A stretch of DNA of 64,000 nucleotides from Gammaproteobacteria bacterium (GTDB lineage: Bacteria; Pseudomonadota; Gammaproteobacteria; HK1): positions 4,635,110 through 4,699,109 of the forward strand of contig WLWT01000001.1 of assembly GCA_012103455.1 (NCBI GenBank), written 5' to 3'. The translations under genes were made by a program, and so were the position numbers. The notes beneath the pieces are model-generated. The model did no database searches and was not told where the DNA came from. It saw nothing but the letters and a program-made list of their open reading frames with translations. This document shows positions 27,506 to 36,419 of the stretch, piece by piece. The first letter of the stretch is position 1. Each line of letters starts with the position of its first letter.

Positions 27506-28584
27506 ACCGCATGCCACCTTGAAACATCGGCCCGGGTGTAGGCAGCGGGCTCCAGCGGTAAGCTCTTTGCCAGCCGGTCAAAAGTCCAGCGCAACGCGCC
27601 ATCGTGCCGCACCACCAGGCTTGAGAACACCACTGTTGCCCGCACCACCCACCGCGATATCCTGACCTGATCAGTGGCGGTAAATAGCGGGCGGCTGGCA
27701 ATGCGCCGCAAGGTCAGCACCGCCATGCCTAGAGCCCAAAGACAAAACCGCCTTAGGCCCGGCTCTTGAGCCGGCAACAACAAGGTATACTCCAGTGCCC
27801 TTGCCAGATGACCCCTGGCAATACCGACCAGTTCCAGCAGGGCCTTATCGAAGCCCTTGGCCGCCGCCGGATCGGCGATCTCGGCCAGACTCACCCCGCG
27901 GGCGGCAAACACCGATGCGGGTAACCAGCACGCGCCCCGCGAACGATCTTCCCAAATATCCTTGAGAATATTGGTCATTTGCAGACCCTGGCCGAAACTT
28001 ACCGCCAACTCCATCATGCGCTCCCGGCGCCCCTCCAACTCACGGCAATGCTCACAGAAAAGAGCGGTTAACATCTCCCCCACGACACCAGCCACGTGAT
28101 AGCAGTAGCTGTCCATGTGAGCCATATCGTCTAGACCGCCTAACGAGGGAGCTTCCTGAAACTCGGCCATGCCCTGCGACATGATGCGCACGCAGCGGGA
28201 CAACGCTTCGCGCTGCACCCCATTGAAGGAGTGGGTTAAGCTGACCACGCGGAAGGTGTTCTCCACCAGATCCCGTTCAGTGGCGGGCGTCGGCCCGGTG
28301 AGCTTTGGCGCCAGCTCCGCGGCGAACGTCTCGGCACTGGCACCACCGCAAACCACATCGGCGAAACGCATGGCGAAGCGCTGCTTGTCGGCACTATCGA
28401 GTTCCGCCGCATCCTCCACCGTATCAGCGATCCTACAGAGCAGATAAGCATTGCCGACCACCCGCTCCAATGGGCCGGGTAGCTGAGGTATGGTCAGCGC
28501 AAACGTCCTGGAGACCTCCCGCAAAGCCTCCCGCTGATAGAGCAGATCCGAATCGAGGACGCCGGCGCCCGTTGACGCAACCAT
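27502..28584 (-). CDS. sqs: squalene synthase (single-enzyme type)
   Basis: Prenyl transferase of 360 residues joining two farnesyl diphosphates head to head. Both aspartate-rich motifs are seen: DTVED (Asp54 to Asp58) and NILKDIWED (Asp209 to Asp213). The conserved SYCYHVAGVVGEMLTALF matches the eukaryote-like squalene synthase form, also found in Methylococcus, rather than the ~280-residue HpnC and HpnD pair; no hpnC, hpnD or hpnE is in the window. A C-terminal hydrophobic segment is weak. First gene of the seven-gene leftward operon. Bacterial dehydrosqualene synthases are the alternative, but direct coupling to shc supports squalene. Confidence 0.9.
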   Translation of the reverse strand: MVASTGAGVLDSDLLYQREALREVSRTFALTIPQLPGPLERVVGNAYLLCRIADTVEDAAELDSADKQRFAMRFADVVCGGASAETFAAELAPKLTGPTPATERDLVENTFRVVSLTHSFNGVQREALSRCVRIMSQGMAEFQEAPSLGGLDDMAHMDSYCYHVAGVVGEMLTALFCEHCRELEGRRERMMELAVSFGQGLQMTNILKDIWEDRSRGACWLPASVFAARGVSLAEIADPAAAKGFDKALLELVGIARGHLARALEYTLLLPAQEPGLRRFCLWALGMAVLTLRRIASRPLFTATDQVRISRWVVRATVVFSSLVVRHDGALRWTFDRLAKSLPLEPAAYTRADVSRWHAV

Positions 28585-28723
28585 TGGACCGATTCCCGTT
28601 CCCCCCGTTGGCGGTCGTGGTGAACGCTTCCGTCAGCACACTCGTAAGCATGTTCGGCGAGCGCGTTTATTGAAACGGTTAATTGTCGCATGACCGCCGT
28701 AGGAGGCAAAGCAGCGGCGTAGA

Positions 28724-29701
28724 CTACGGCATGAGCACAGTTGAACCGGTAGTTTGGCGGCCCTCCAAGGCGCGGTGTGCATCTGCGGCAGCGGCCAGGG
28801 GGAAAGTCCGATGCACTTCTATAGCCACCTGACCACTGGCCACCACATCGAACAATTCCGCGGCCGATGCCACCAAGTCTTCCCGCTTCGCCGTATAAGT
28901 CATGAGCGTCGGGCGGGTAAAGAAAAGCGAGCCCTTGGCACTCAACAAACCGGGATCTACGACGGGCGCGGGACCCGAGGAATTACCGAAGCTCACCATC
29001 ATGCCGCGGGGCGCTAGACAATCCATAGAGGCCTCATAAGTATCTTTACCCACTGAATCGTAGACCACCGGCACTCCGGCCCCATCGGTTATCTCCATGA
29101 CCCGGTCAAGCAGATTTTCGCGGGTGTAAATCACCGGGTGCTCACAACCATGAGCGCGCGCGAGTTCCGCTTTTGCCTCATTGCCCACCGTGCCGATGAC
29201 GGTTGCACCTAACGCCTTGGCCCATTGACATGCGATGAGCCCTACACCGCCGGCGGCGGCGTGGAACACGATAGTGTCACCGGCCTTGACCCGGTAGGTG
29301 GAGCGCAACAGATACTGGGTGGTCATGCCTTTTAGCATCATTGCTGCGGCCTGTTCCTCGCTCACGCCCGGCGGGATCTTCACTAGGCGATCGGCTTGCA
29401 TGAGACGCTCTTCGGCGTAAGCGCCTATAGGCGGAGCGGCGTATGCCACCCGCTCACCCACGGCGACTTCGCTCACGCCGGGACCGACTTCCAACACTTC
29501 CCCAGCCGCCTCCAAGCCCGGTGAGAACGGCATATGCGGCGCCGGATAGAGGCCAGTGCGAAAATAAACGTCGATGTAATTGAGGCCGATGGCACTGTGC
29601 TTTATGCGTACTTGCCCCGCGCCAGGAGCGCCGACCTCCACCTGTTCCATAACCATGACTTCGGCGCCGCCGACTTCCCGTATTAAAATTGCTCGCGCCA
29701 T
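28724..29701 (-). CDS. qor: quinone oxidoreductase (zeta-crystallin type)
   Basis: NADPH-dependent medium-chain reductase of 325 residues without zinc sites. Family motifs: GLNYIDVYFRTGLYP, PFSPGLEAAGEVLEVG, and the nucleotide-binding VFHAAAGGVGLIACQWAKALGA, followed by VYDSVGKDTYE. It reduces quinones or enals by one-electron or hydride transfer in known members. It lies 139 bases upstream of sqs on the same strand and might be read into that operon, but the gap suggests separate control. Confidence 0.93.
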   Translation of the reverse strand: MARAILIREVGGAEVMVMEQVEVGAPGAGQVRIKHSAIGLNYIDVYFRTGLYPAPHMPFSPGLEAAGEVLEVGPGVSEVAVGERVAYAAPPIGAYAEERLMQADRLVKIPPGVSEEQAAAMMLKGMTTQYLLRSTYRVKAGDTIVFHAAAGGVGLIACQWAKALGATVIGTVGNEAKAELARAHGCEHPVIYTRENLLDRVMEITDGAGVPVVYDSVGKDTYEASMDCLAPRGMMVSFGNSSGPAPVVDPGLLSAKGSLFFTRPTLMTYTAKREDLVASAAELFDVVASGQVAIEVHRTFPLAAAADAHRALEGRQTTGSTVLMP

Positions 29702-29725
29702 GCGGTATTACTCACTCAAAACTCG

Positions 29726-29845
29726 GTGTGAAAACAGGGGCCGGTGTGAGAACAGAGGCCAGTATGAAAACAGAGGCGTTAGTCTACTCGACTTCTGCCA
29801 CTCGCCACACACCGCCAACTACACCAAACGCAACTACGCCAAACA
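29726..29845. repeat. two short tandem repeats between qor and the SPOR gene
   Basis: Three copies of an 18-bp unit, GTGTGAAAACAGGGGCCG and variants, at 29726, 29744 and 29762, then two copies of a 15-bp unit, CAACTACACCAAACG and CAACTACGCCAAACA, at 29816 and 29831. They fill much of the divergent promoter region of qor and the Sel1/SPOR gene. Confidence 0.9.
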
Positions 29846-29884
29846 TAAGCGTTCACGGAATCACCCTTAATGTACAGCTCTACG

Positions 29885-30835
29885 ATGCGCGCCCTAACAA
29901 GACGGCTATATCTATTGACTGCGCTGCTGGCCCTCTGCTCTGCCGGTTACGCACAAACCTCACCACAAAAGATCAGGAACGATCTGGGCGAAGCGCTGGC
30001 TGCGTTTATCAATGGTGATTACGAGCACGTGTTCGACCGCGTGGCCCCGCTCGCCGATATCGGCCTGGCCGAGGCCCAACATCTATTGGCACAAGTGCAC
30101 CTCAAGACGCAGTTCGCCGGCTACGACACGCACGAAGCCTTCCGCCTGATGCGCCTGTCCGCGGCCCAGGGGCTGCCCATCGCACAACACGATCTGGGGG
30201 AGATGTACCGCCACGGAATCGGTGTGGAGCCCGACCCCCTAGCGGCGTTCAGCTGGCACCTGCGCGCGGCGCGCCAACGGTTACGTCCATCCGAACGCAA
30301 GCTCAGCCAGATGTACGCCGCCGGTGAAGGCGTGCAGCGCGATGCAGACCAAGCGGCTAAGTGGGCCGCACGGGCCGCACGCAAAGACCGGCCATCACCG
30401 CCACAGCGGATGGTGTCGCTACCGTCAACGAGTGGCGCGCAGCCGATCGGGCCGGCTGCCGGGCAACGGCTTAGCGTGCGTGGGCCGAATACCCAGGCGC
30501 CAGACATCCGGGAACCTGACACCCGCAGTCCACAACCTCAACGCTCCGAGCAGCGCCCTATCGGCTATAAGGTTCAGCTAGGCGCATATCAACGCGCTGG
30601 AGTTGCCGAGGCAGCCCGCCAGCGCATCGCCGCAGCTCTTCCCGAACGATCGGTTCAGCGGCTCAATCTGGCCGTGACTAGCGGCGATAAAGGCGATGGC
30701 AAGGGACTGTTGCACCGCATTCAAGCAGGACCAATGTCCGATCTCGCCGCGGCACGGTTCATCTGCGATCAGATACACAGCCGGCTTCCGGAGCAAGGCT
30801 GTTTCACCATCACCTTGTACGCCGCGCAGGAATAA
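29885..30835 (+). CDS. Sel1-repeat and SPOR-domain envelope protein
   Basis: Exported protein of about 316 residues. A signal peptide ends near GYAQ; three Sel1-like repeats follow (AEAQHLLAQVHLKTQ, PIAQHDLGEMYRHGIGV, SERKLSQMYAAGEGVQ), then a Pro/Arg/Ser-rich linker and a C-terminal SPOR domain (GYKVQLGAYQRAGVAEAARQ to ARFICDQI) that binds denuded peptidoglycan at division septa. ATG 29885 gives the best signal peptide; the frame opens five codons earlier. A role at the cell wall or division site follows from the SPOR domain; the partner is unknown. Confidence 0.85.
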   Translation: MRALTRRLYLLTALLALCSAGYAQTSPQKIRNDLGEALAAFINGDYEHVFDRVAPLADIGLAEAQHLLAQVHLKTQFAGYDTHEAFRLMRLSAAQGLPIAQHDLGEMYRHGIGVEPDPLAAFSWHLRAARQRLRPSERKLSQMYAAGEGVQRDADQAAKWAARAARKDRPSPPQRMVSLPSTSGAQPIGPAAGQRLSVRGPNTQAPDIREPDTRSPQPQRSEQRPIGYKVQLGAYQRAGVAEAARQRIAAALPERSVQRLNLAVTSGDKGDGKGLLHRIQAGPMSDLAAARFICDQIHSRLPEQGCFTITLYAAQE

Positions 30836-30886
30836 GAGGAGTGGGTGTAATGAGAATACTTTTACCCTGCTGGCGAATAGCCCCAT

Positions 30887-31675
30887 TCACCTTAGGCGCT
30901 GGCACCTTAGGCGCTGGCACATTAGACGGTGGACGACTCCAGCGTCCCGCGCCAGCACCTCCGGCGCCATGCTCTCTATATAGTCAACGCCCGCGTCCAG
31001 CAATTCCAACGCCCGCTCGGGCTCGGTGATCTCCCAACATCCGTAGCGCCACGGACCAGACCACAGACTGGCCCCCGCCTTAAAGTCGCGCTCATCGAAT
31101 AGCACCAATTGCGGCTCCAACCGCTCGCAGCGCGCGCGCGCTTCGGCATCGAAGGCAGTCAAGCAATAACCGATGGGCCAGCCCGCCTTACGGGCAGCCC
31201 CTAACACATCCGAACAAAACGAGATGACAATGGCACGGCCCGCGAGCGGTTGCAGTAGCCGGTCCACTGACGCAGCGAAGACCTCCGCACCCAGATAACG
31301 CACGCTTTGCGATTTGAGTTCGACCAAGGAAACCACTTCGGGCCGGTCTGCCAAGGCCTCGACCATATCGGCCAACCGCTCTAACGGCATTCCCGCGAAA
31401 GCTGCGCCGAAGCGTTCGGCATAACCAACATCAACGGTATCCAAGGCGCCGGAATCCACTGCCGTAATAAGACGCTCATCGCCTGCTGTGCGCTGAAGCG
31501 ACTCATCGTGCAATAGCACCGGCACGCCGTCCGCCGTGCATTGCAGATCGAATTCGACGATGTTGATTCCCGATTCAACCGCAGCGAGCAGCGCGCGGGC
31601 ACAATTCTCCGGATAACTGGCGGCTAAGCCTCGATGGGCCACCAGCCCCCGCGCGGGCATTTTCGCAGGCAACAT
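30887..31675 (-). CDS. ugpQ: glycerophosphodiester phosphodiesterase
   Basis: GDPD-family TIM-barrel enzyme of 262 residues releasing glycerol 3-phosphate from deacylated phospholipid head groups. Motifs: VAHRGLAASYPENC (catalytic His and Glu-Asn), VEFDLQCTADGVPVLLHDESLQRT (metal and second His) and VSLVELKSQS. No signal peptide, so the cytosolic UgpQ-like form. ATG 31675 is preceded by a G-rich SD (AAGGGGGG). The last residues, CQRLRCQRLR, come from a 15-bp tandem duplication at 30891-30920 reaching the stop. Confidence 0.92.
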   Translation of the reverse strand: MLPAKMPARGLVAHRGLAASYPENCARALLAAVESGINIVEFDLQCTADGVPVLLHDESLQRTAGDERLITAVDSGALDTVDVGYAERFGAAFAGMPLERLADMVEALADRPEVVSLVELKSQSVRYLGAEVFAASVDRLLQPLAGRAIVISFCSDVLGAARKAGWPIGYCLTAFDAEARARCERLEPQLVLFDERDFKAGASLWSGPWRYGCWEITEPERALELLDAGVDYIESMAPEVLARDAGVVHRLMCQRLRCQRLR

Positions 31676-31763
31676 GTCCCCCCCTTCAAGGTTATAGAGG
31701 CGAGCCTATTGCGGCACGCCGCATGCGACAATGTACCAACGATAACCGTTGAACTTACAGCAC

Positions 31764-32711
31764 ATGCGCACCGGATTTCATTACGACCCTTTGTACTTGG
31801 AGCACCACGCCGGCGCCCAACACCCGGAATGCCCGCAACGCCTGCAAACATCGCTGGCCCACCTCGAGCGCTGCGACTGGTTCGATTCGCTGATCGCGCT
31901 GCCCGCGCAAGCCGCGCTACTCGACTGGATACACACCGTTCACGCGCCCGATTATGTAGCGCGCGCCCGGCAAGCTTGCAACAACGGCCAACCCTACCTG
32001 GACGTGCCCGACGTCGGCATCAGCGCCCGCTCATTCGATGCCGCGCTGTTGGCATCCGGAGCCATGCTGGCCGTGGCGGACGCCGTCATGGAGGGGGCCG
32101 TCGATAACGCCTTCAGCCTGAGCAGGCCACCGGGTCATCACGCCGAGGCGGGCATGGCGCTCGGCTTTTGCCTGTTCAACAATGTGGCTATCTCGGCCCG
32201 CTACCTGCAACAGCACCACGGCCTGGAGAAAATTCTTATCCTCGATTGGGATGTACACCACGGCAACGGCACGCAGCACACTTTCGAGTCCGACCCCAGT
32301 GTGATGTATGCGAGTTTGCATCAGTATCCTTATTACCCTGGAACCGGTGCTTATTCCGAGCAAGGAGACGGCGCCGGGAAGGGCGCCACGGTGAATTGCC
32401 CGATGCCGGCCGGCGCCGGCGATCAGGACTATCAAAAAGCATTCAGCGAGCGCTTATTGCCCGCCTTCGAGACCTTTGCTCCCGACGCCGTTATTGTCTC
32501 GGCGGGTTTCGATGCCCATGGCGCCGATCCGCTGGCCGGCATTCAGTTATCGACCGGCTGCTATACGTGGATGAGCGAACGTATGATGGAGGTCGCCGAC
32601 AAACACGCCAGCGGGCGGCTGCTCTCGGTACTGGAGGGCGGCTACAGCTTGCAAGCGCTGCCCCTTTGCATAGAAACGCATCTGAACGTGCTGCGCGGTA
32701 GTGCCGTCTAG
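31764..32711 (+). CDS. histone-deacetylase-family enzyme (class II / acetylpolyamine type)
   Basis: Zinc amidohydrolase of 315 residues. Seen: paired catalytic His in SRPPGHHAEAG (His125, His126), zinc ligands in LDWDVHHGNGTQ (Asp163, His165), the AGFDAHGADPLAG ligand strand and the glycine-rich LEGGYSL near the end. Bacterial members deacetylate acetylpolyamines, acetoin-related substrates or proteins; which applies cannot be told. ATG 31764 fits the family start better than the TTG at 31749. Divergent from ugpQ with 88 bases between. Confidence 0.92.
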   Translation: MRTGFHYDPLYLEHHAGAQHPECPQRLQTSLAHLERCDWFDSLIALPAQAALLDWIHTVHAPDYVARARQACNNGQPYLDVPDVGISARSFDAALLASGAMLAVADAVMEGAVDNAFSLSRPPGHHAEAGMALGFCLFNNVAISARYLQQHHGLEKILILDWDVHHGNGTQHTFESDPSVMYASLHQYPYYPGTGAYSEQGDGAGKGATVNCPMPAGAGDQDYQKAFSERLLPAFETFAPDAVIVSAGFDAHGADPLAGIQLSTGCYTWMSERMMEVADKHASGRLLSVLEGGYSLQALPLCIETHLNVLRGSAV

Positions 32712-32750
32712 TGGAACCCATCTGCGCATCAATCCGTCAGACCAACAGGT

Positions 32751-32892
32751 GGGCACCTTAAAAAAATGCACTTTTTCCGCGATTGCGGCGTCAGCGCCGT
32801 GCTCGAATCCTCAGGTATCACCTATACACTGCGGTTGCGCGCGCGGTGCTTCCTTGCACTCACGAAACAATGACTATTTTTAGCAGGTGCCC
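32751..32892 (-). mobile_element. MITE-like element, copy 2
   Basis: A 142-bp copy in the opposite orientation to copy 1. Ends GGGCACCTTAAAAAAA and ATTTTTAGCAGGTGCCC are slightly decayed. Flanked on both sides by AGGT, a clean 4-bp target duplication. It ends 28 bases before the ATG of the thioredoxin-like gene. An outward promoter-like pair lies at its right end: TTGCAC at 32854 and TATTTT at 32875, but with a short 15-base spacer. Confidence 0.9.
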
Positions 32893-32920
32893 AGGTTTTA
32901 GATTTGGATACGGGAAGGTG

Positions 32921-33472
32921 ATGTCAATGCAACACATCCTTCGCTTTATGGGTCTTACGGCTATGGGTCTTGCGGGCATGGCTCTACTGGTCTGGTCCGC
33001 TCTAGCGGCAGCGGGTACTTCGCTCAAGACCTTACCGGCACCGGTGCCGGCACCCGCCTTCGAACTCACCGCCGCAGACACATCGATCCATAAACTGGCC
33101 GGCTATCGCGGTAAAGTGCTGGTGGTGAACTTCTGGGCCACCTGGTGTCCGCCCTGCGTCAAGGAAATGCCGGCACTGGAGCGGGCCTGGCAAACATTGC
33201 AGCCGGCGGGGGTAGAACTGGTCGCCATCAACTTCGGCGACGACGCCGGCACCGTCCAGGCTTTCGCCAGGCAGCACGAGCTGACCCTGCCACTCCTATT
33301 GGACCCGCAGGGGCAAGAAGCACAACGTTGGCCCATGCGCGGCCTGCCGGCCACATTCGTATTGGACCGGGACGGGCGTATCGTCTACTCAGCACAAGGT
33401 GAGCGGGAATGGGATCACGAGGATATTCTGAGCAAAATTCGCAAACTGGCGGCGGTACCTTGGAAACCGTGA
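32921..33472 (+). CDS. TlpA-like membrane-anchored thiol-disulfide oxidoreductase
   Basis: Periplasm-facing thioredoxin-fold protein of 183 residues. A leader or anchor with three five-residue repeats (MGLTA, MGLAG, MALLV; the first two from a 15-bp duplication at 32948) precedes the domain, with the active site FWATWCPPC (Cys76, Cys79) and the cis-Pro region MRGLPATFVLDRDG. Redoxin members reduce cytochrome-c or other periplasmic cysteines. ATG 32921 has an excellent SD (GGGAAGG); the longer open frame begins inside the MITE and is an artefact. Its stop overlaps the yejA start (GTGA). Confidence 0.9.
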   Translation: MSMQHILRFMGLTAMGLAGMALLVWSALAAAGTSLKTLPAPVPAPAFELTAADTSIHKLAGYRGKVLVVNFWATWCPPCVKEMPALERAWQTLQPAGVELVAINFGDDAGTVQAFARQHELTLPLLLDPQGQEAQRWPMRGLPATFVLDRDGRIVYSAQGEREWDHEDILSKIRKLAAVPWKP

Positions 33473-35325
33473 AGCGCAGACACTTCGGACACATGAATAG
33501 TGCCGGCACGGTATCAACCACCGCCCTATTGGCCCTTATTTTATCGACCGGCTTGCTCAGCAGCACCAAGGCGCAGGACTTACCCGAACGCTTCGCCATT
33601 GCCGAGTTCGGTAAACCCAAATTCGGCCACACCCTCGAGCACTGGCCTTACGTCAATCCCGCTGCACCCAAAGGCGGCAATATAGTCCTCGCCGCCTTCG
33701 GCACCTTCGATAGCTTGAATACCTATATCCTAAAAGGTAACCCGCCATACGCAGCACTAGGCGGCACCTCCGACGCTCTGATGACCGCATCGGGCGACGA
33801 CCTGCTCGGCCTCTACGGCCTCATCGCCGAGAGTGTCGAATATCCCGAAGACGTGAGCTACGCCATCTTCAACCTGCGCGAGATAGCCCGCTACGACGAC
33901 GGCGCGCCGATCGTGGCGCAAGACTTCGCTCTATCTTTCAACACCATCCGCCAACATGGACGGCCATTCCTGCGCTCGTTCTACCGCGATGTGCAAGAGG
34001 TAGAAGTGCTCGATGAGCGCAGGATCAAATTCACCTTCAAAAGCCGTAACAACATGAAACCGCTGATGGCGGTGGCCGGCTTGGCGCCACTGCCGCATCG
34101 ATACTGGGCCACCCGCGACATCTCCCAGACCTATCTTGAACCACCGCCGTCTAGCGGGCCTTACCGCATCGCCGCCGTGGACGCCGGACGCTCGCTCACC
34201 CTGAAGCGGGTGGCGCACTATTGGGGCAAAGACTTGCCGGTCAACAAAGGACAGTACAACTTCGATTCCATTCGTTACGACTACTACCGCGACTTCAACG
34301 TCATCTTCGAAGCCTTCAAGGCGGGAGAAACCGACTTCAGATCGGAGTCTTCGTCAAAAAGGTGGGCCACGGAATACAACTTTCCCGCGTTTACTGCCGG
34401 CAAGGTGAAACGGGCGACACCGCCCAGCGAGCGGCCCGAAGGCATGCAGGGTCTCGCCATCAACACCCGGCGCGAGGCATTCTCCGACGTGCGGGTACGG
34501 GCCGGCCTGGCGGAACTCTTCGACTTCGAATGGACCCGCAAATCGCTGCTCTATGATCAATACACGCGCACGGCGAGCTTTTTTCCAAACTCGGACTATG
34601 GCTCCAGCGGACCGCTAACAGCACAGGAACGGGCCATACTGGAACCCTTCGCTCAGCAGCTCCCCGAAGCCGTTTTCGAAGGTCCGTTCAAGCCTTCGAA
34701 AACCGATGGCAGCGGGCGTATTCGCAAGCAGTTGAGAACCGCCCTGCGCTTGTTCAAGGCAGCGGGGTGGACCTTGGATAAGGGGAAACTGCGCAATGCC
34801 GGCGGCGAGCAGATGCGCGTCGAGATCCTGCTGGTGCAGCCGGACTTCGAACGGCTGATGTCACCCTACGTGGACAACTTGAAACGGGCTGGCATCAATG
34901 CCTCCATGCGCATCGTCGATACCGCGCAGTACGAGGTGCGCGTCGATAACTTCGACTTCGACATGGTCAGCTTGAAATCCAACTTCTTTCCACCGCCCGG
35001 CCCGGAACTGCGTTCCTACTACGGTTCCAAGGCAGCGGACCTAAAAGGCTCGGCGAACTGGTCCGGTATTCGCGACACCACGGTCGATGCGCTGGTGGAG
35101 AAGATCATCACGGCCAAGGATCTCAAAACACTCAAACAACATACACGGGCACTGGACCGGGTATTGTTATTCGGCCACTACATGATTCCGCAGTGGCACA
35201 ATACTGTTTACCGCATCGCTTACTGGGATCGTTTCGGACACCCGGCACAAAAACCGAAGTATGCACTGGACTTCCCGCACACTTGGTGGATCGATGCCGA
35301 ACGCGACGCGGCGCTCGCTAAATGA
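33469..35325 (+). CDS. yejA: YejA-like ABC peptide-binding protein
   Basis: Periplasmic solute-binding protein (SBP_bac_5) of the YejA type, about 618 residues, for oligopeptides or microcin C-like peptides. The start GTG 33469 gives a basic KRRHFGH n-region before the hydrophobic core and cleavage near TKAQ. Motifs: HWPYVNPAAPKGGNIVLAAF, FDSLNTYILKG, ARYDDGAPIVAQDFALSFN, PPPSSGPYRI and late NTVYRIAYWDRFG. Partners yejB, yejE and yejF follow after an intervening enoyl-CoA hydratase gene, an unusual break in the usual yejABEF order. Confidence 0.93.
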   Translation: MKRRHFGHMNSAGTVSTTALLALILSTGLLSSTKAQDLPERFAIAEFGKPKFGHTLEHWPYVNPAAPKGGNIVLAAFGTFDSLNTYILKGNPPYAALGGTSDALMTASGDDLLGLYGLIAESVEYPEDVSYAIFNLREIARYDDGAPIVAQDFALSFNTIRQHGRPFLRSFYRDVQEVEVLDERRIKFTFKSRNNMKPLMAVAGLAPLPHRYWATRDISQTYLEPPPSSGPYRIAAVDAGRSLTLKRVAHYWGKDLPVNKGQYNFDSIRYDYYRDFNVIFEAFKAGETDFRSESSSKRWATEYNFPAFTAGKVKRATPPSERPEGMQGLAINTRREAFSDVRVRAGLAELFDFEWTRKSLLYDQYTRTASFFPNSDYGSSGPLTAQERAILEPFAQQLPEAVFEGPFKPSKTDGSGRIRKQLRTALRLFKAAGWTLDKGKLRNAGGEQMRVEILLVQPDFERLMSPYVDNLKRAGINASMRIVDTAQYEVRVDNFDFDMVSLKSNFFPPPGPELRSYYGSKAADLKGSANWSGIRDTTVDALVEKIITAKDLKTLKQHTRALDRVLLFGHYMIPQWHNTVYRIAYWDRFGHPAQKPKYALDFPHTWWIDAERDAALAK

Positions 35326-35364
35326 AATCACTCGCCTCTATTCGTAGCCGTCTCATCATCTAAA

Positions 35365-35505
35365 GGGCACCTGCTAAAAATGCACTTGTTCCGCGATTGC
35401 GGCGTCAGCTCCGTGCTCGAATCCTCAGGTATCACCTATACACTGCGGTTGCGCGCGCGGTGCTTCCTTGCACTCACGAAAAAATGACTATTTTCAGAGG
35501 TGCCC
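35365..35505 (-). mobile_element. MITE-like element, copy 3
   Basis: A 141-bp copy in the same orientation as copy 2, with ends GGGCACCTGCTAAAAAT and ATTTTCAGAGGTGCCC. Flanks are TAAA and TAGG, so a target duplication is not clear here, either decayed or absent. It lies between yejA and the enoyl-CoA hydratase gene, 31 bases before the likely start of the latter, and carries the same outward TTGCAC / TATTTT pair as copy 2. Confidence 0.9.
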
Positions 35506-35536
35506 TAGGTTATCTCACTACTTGACGGAACCCATC

Positions 35537-36331
35537 GTGCAATTTGAAGCGCTACTACTGGACATCGCCGATGGCGTGGCCACCATCACCCTCAACCGCC
35601 CGGAACGCCTGAACGCTCTGAGCCCGGCCATGCGGCTGGAGATCCACGACGCGGTCACCCATTGCGACGGCAACGGCGATGTACGGGTTATGGTGTTCAC
35701 CGGCGCGGGCCGCGGCTTTTGCTCGGGCGGCGATGTCAAGACGATGAACGAAGCCAATGCAGCCGGCGCCTCCAGCGCCCTGCAAGACAAGCTTGCACCG
35801 GCGCGCGACCGGGCGGTGCTGGCGCTGCGTAACTCACCCAAGCCGATCATCGCCGCCGTCAATGGACCGGCGGCGGGGGCCGGCATGAACGTAGCGCTAG
35901 CCTGCGATATTCGTATCGCCTCGACCCAGGCTAAATTCGCCCAGAGTTTTGTGCGCCGCGGCCTGCATCCGGATTGGGGTGGTACTTATTTTCTACCCCG
36001 CGTGGTAGGCATGGCTAAAGCGTGCGAGCTGATCTTCACCGGCAAAATAATAACCGCGCAAGAAGCGCTGGCACTCGGCATCATCTCGCAATTGGTCGAA
36101 CCTGATGCCTTAATGGACACGGTGCGCGAATTGGCGGGCGCGATTGCCGCCGGCCCGCCCGTCGCCATCCGCCTGGCCAAGCGGGCGCTGTACCGCAACG
36201 TGGACTCATCGCTGCGCGAAGCGCTGGAATTCGAGACCTACGCGCAGAACATCTGCCGTGAGACGGAAGATGCCAAGGAAGGCATTCAAGCTTTCGTCGA
36301 AAAGCGCGCACCTGATTTCAAGGGCCGTTGA
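35537..36331 (+). CDS. enoyl-CoA hydratase/isomerase family protein
   Basis: Crotonase-fold enzyme of about 264 residues. Seen: VATITLNRPERLNALSPAM, the CoA/oxyanion segment GAGRGFCSGGDVKTM, and AAVNGPAAGAGMNVALACDIRIA with the second oxyanion glycine. Asp in HPDWGGTYFLPR sits where the catalytic Glu of classical hydratases is often replaced, so isomerase or other activity is possible. GTG 35537 (MQFEALLLDIADGV) is the likely start; the longer frame runs from inside the MITE. It sits between yejA and yejB, where no peptide-uptake role is expected. Confidence 0.88.
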   Translation: MQFEALLLDIADGVATITLNRPERLNALSPAMRLEIHDAVTHCDGNGDVRVMVFTGAGRGFCSGGDVKTMNEANAAGASSALQDKLAPARDRAVLALRNSPKPIIAAVNGPAAGAGMNVALACDIRIASTQAKFAQSFVRRGLHPDWGGTYFLPRVVGMAKACELIFTGKIITAQEALALGIISQLVEPDALMDTVRELAGAIAAGPPVAIRLAKRALYRNVDSSLREALEFETYAQNICRETEDAKEGIQAFVEKRAPDFKGR

Positions 36332-36419
36332 GCGGGATCTATAGCGGGATCCATATAGTCAAGTCATGTTGCGGACGCCACGCCTAGCGGCGCGCAAAAG
36401 CTAACCCGGCAACCGTATA

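Noticed and set aside
32783..32920. Upstream start for the thioredoxin-like gene inside MITE copy 2
   Set aside because: ATG 32921 has a strong ribosome site and begins the signal sequence; the upstream part is mobile-element sequence.
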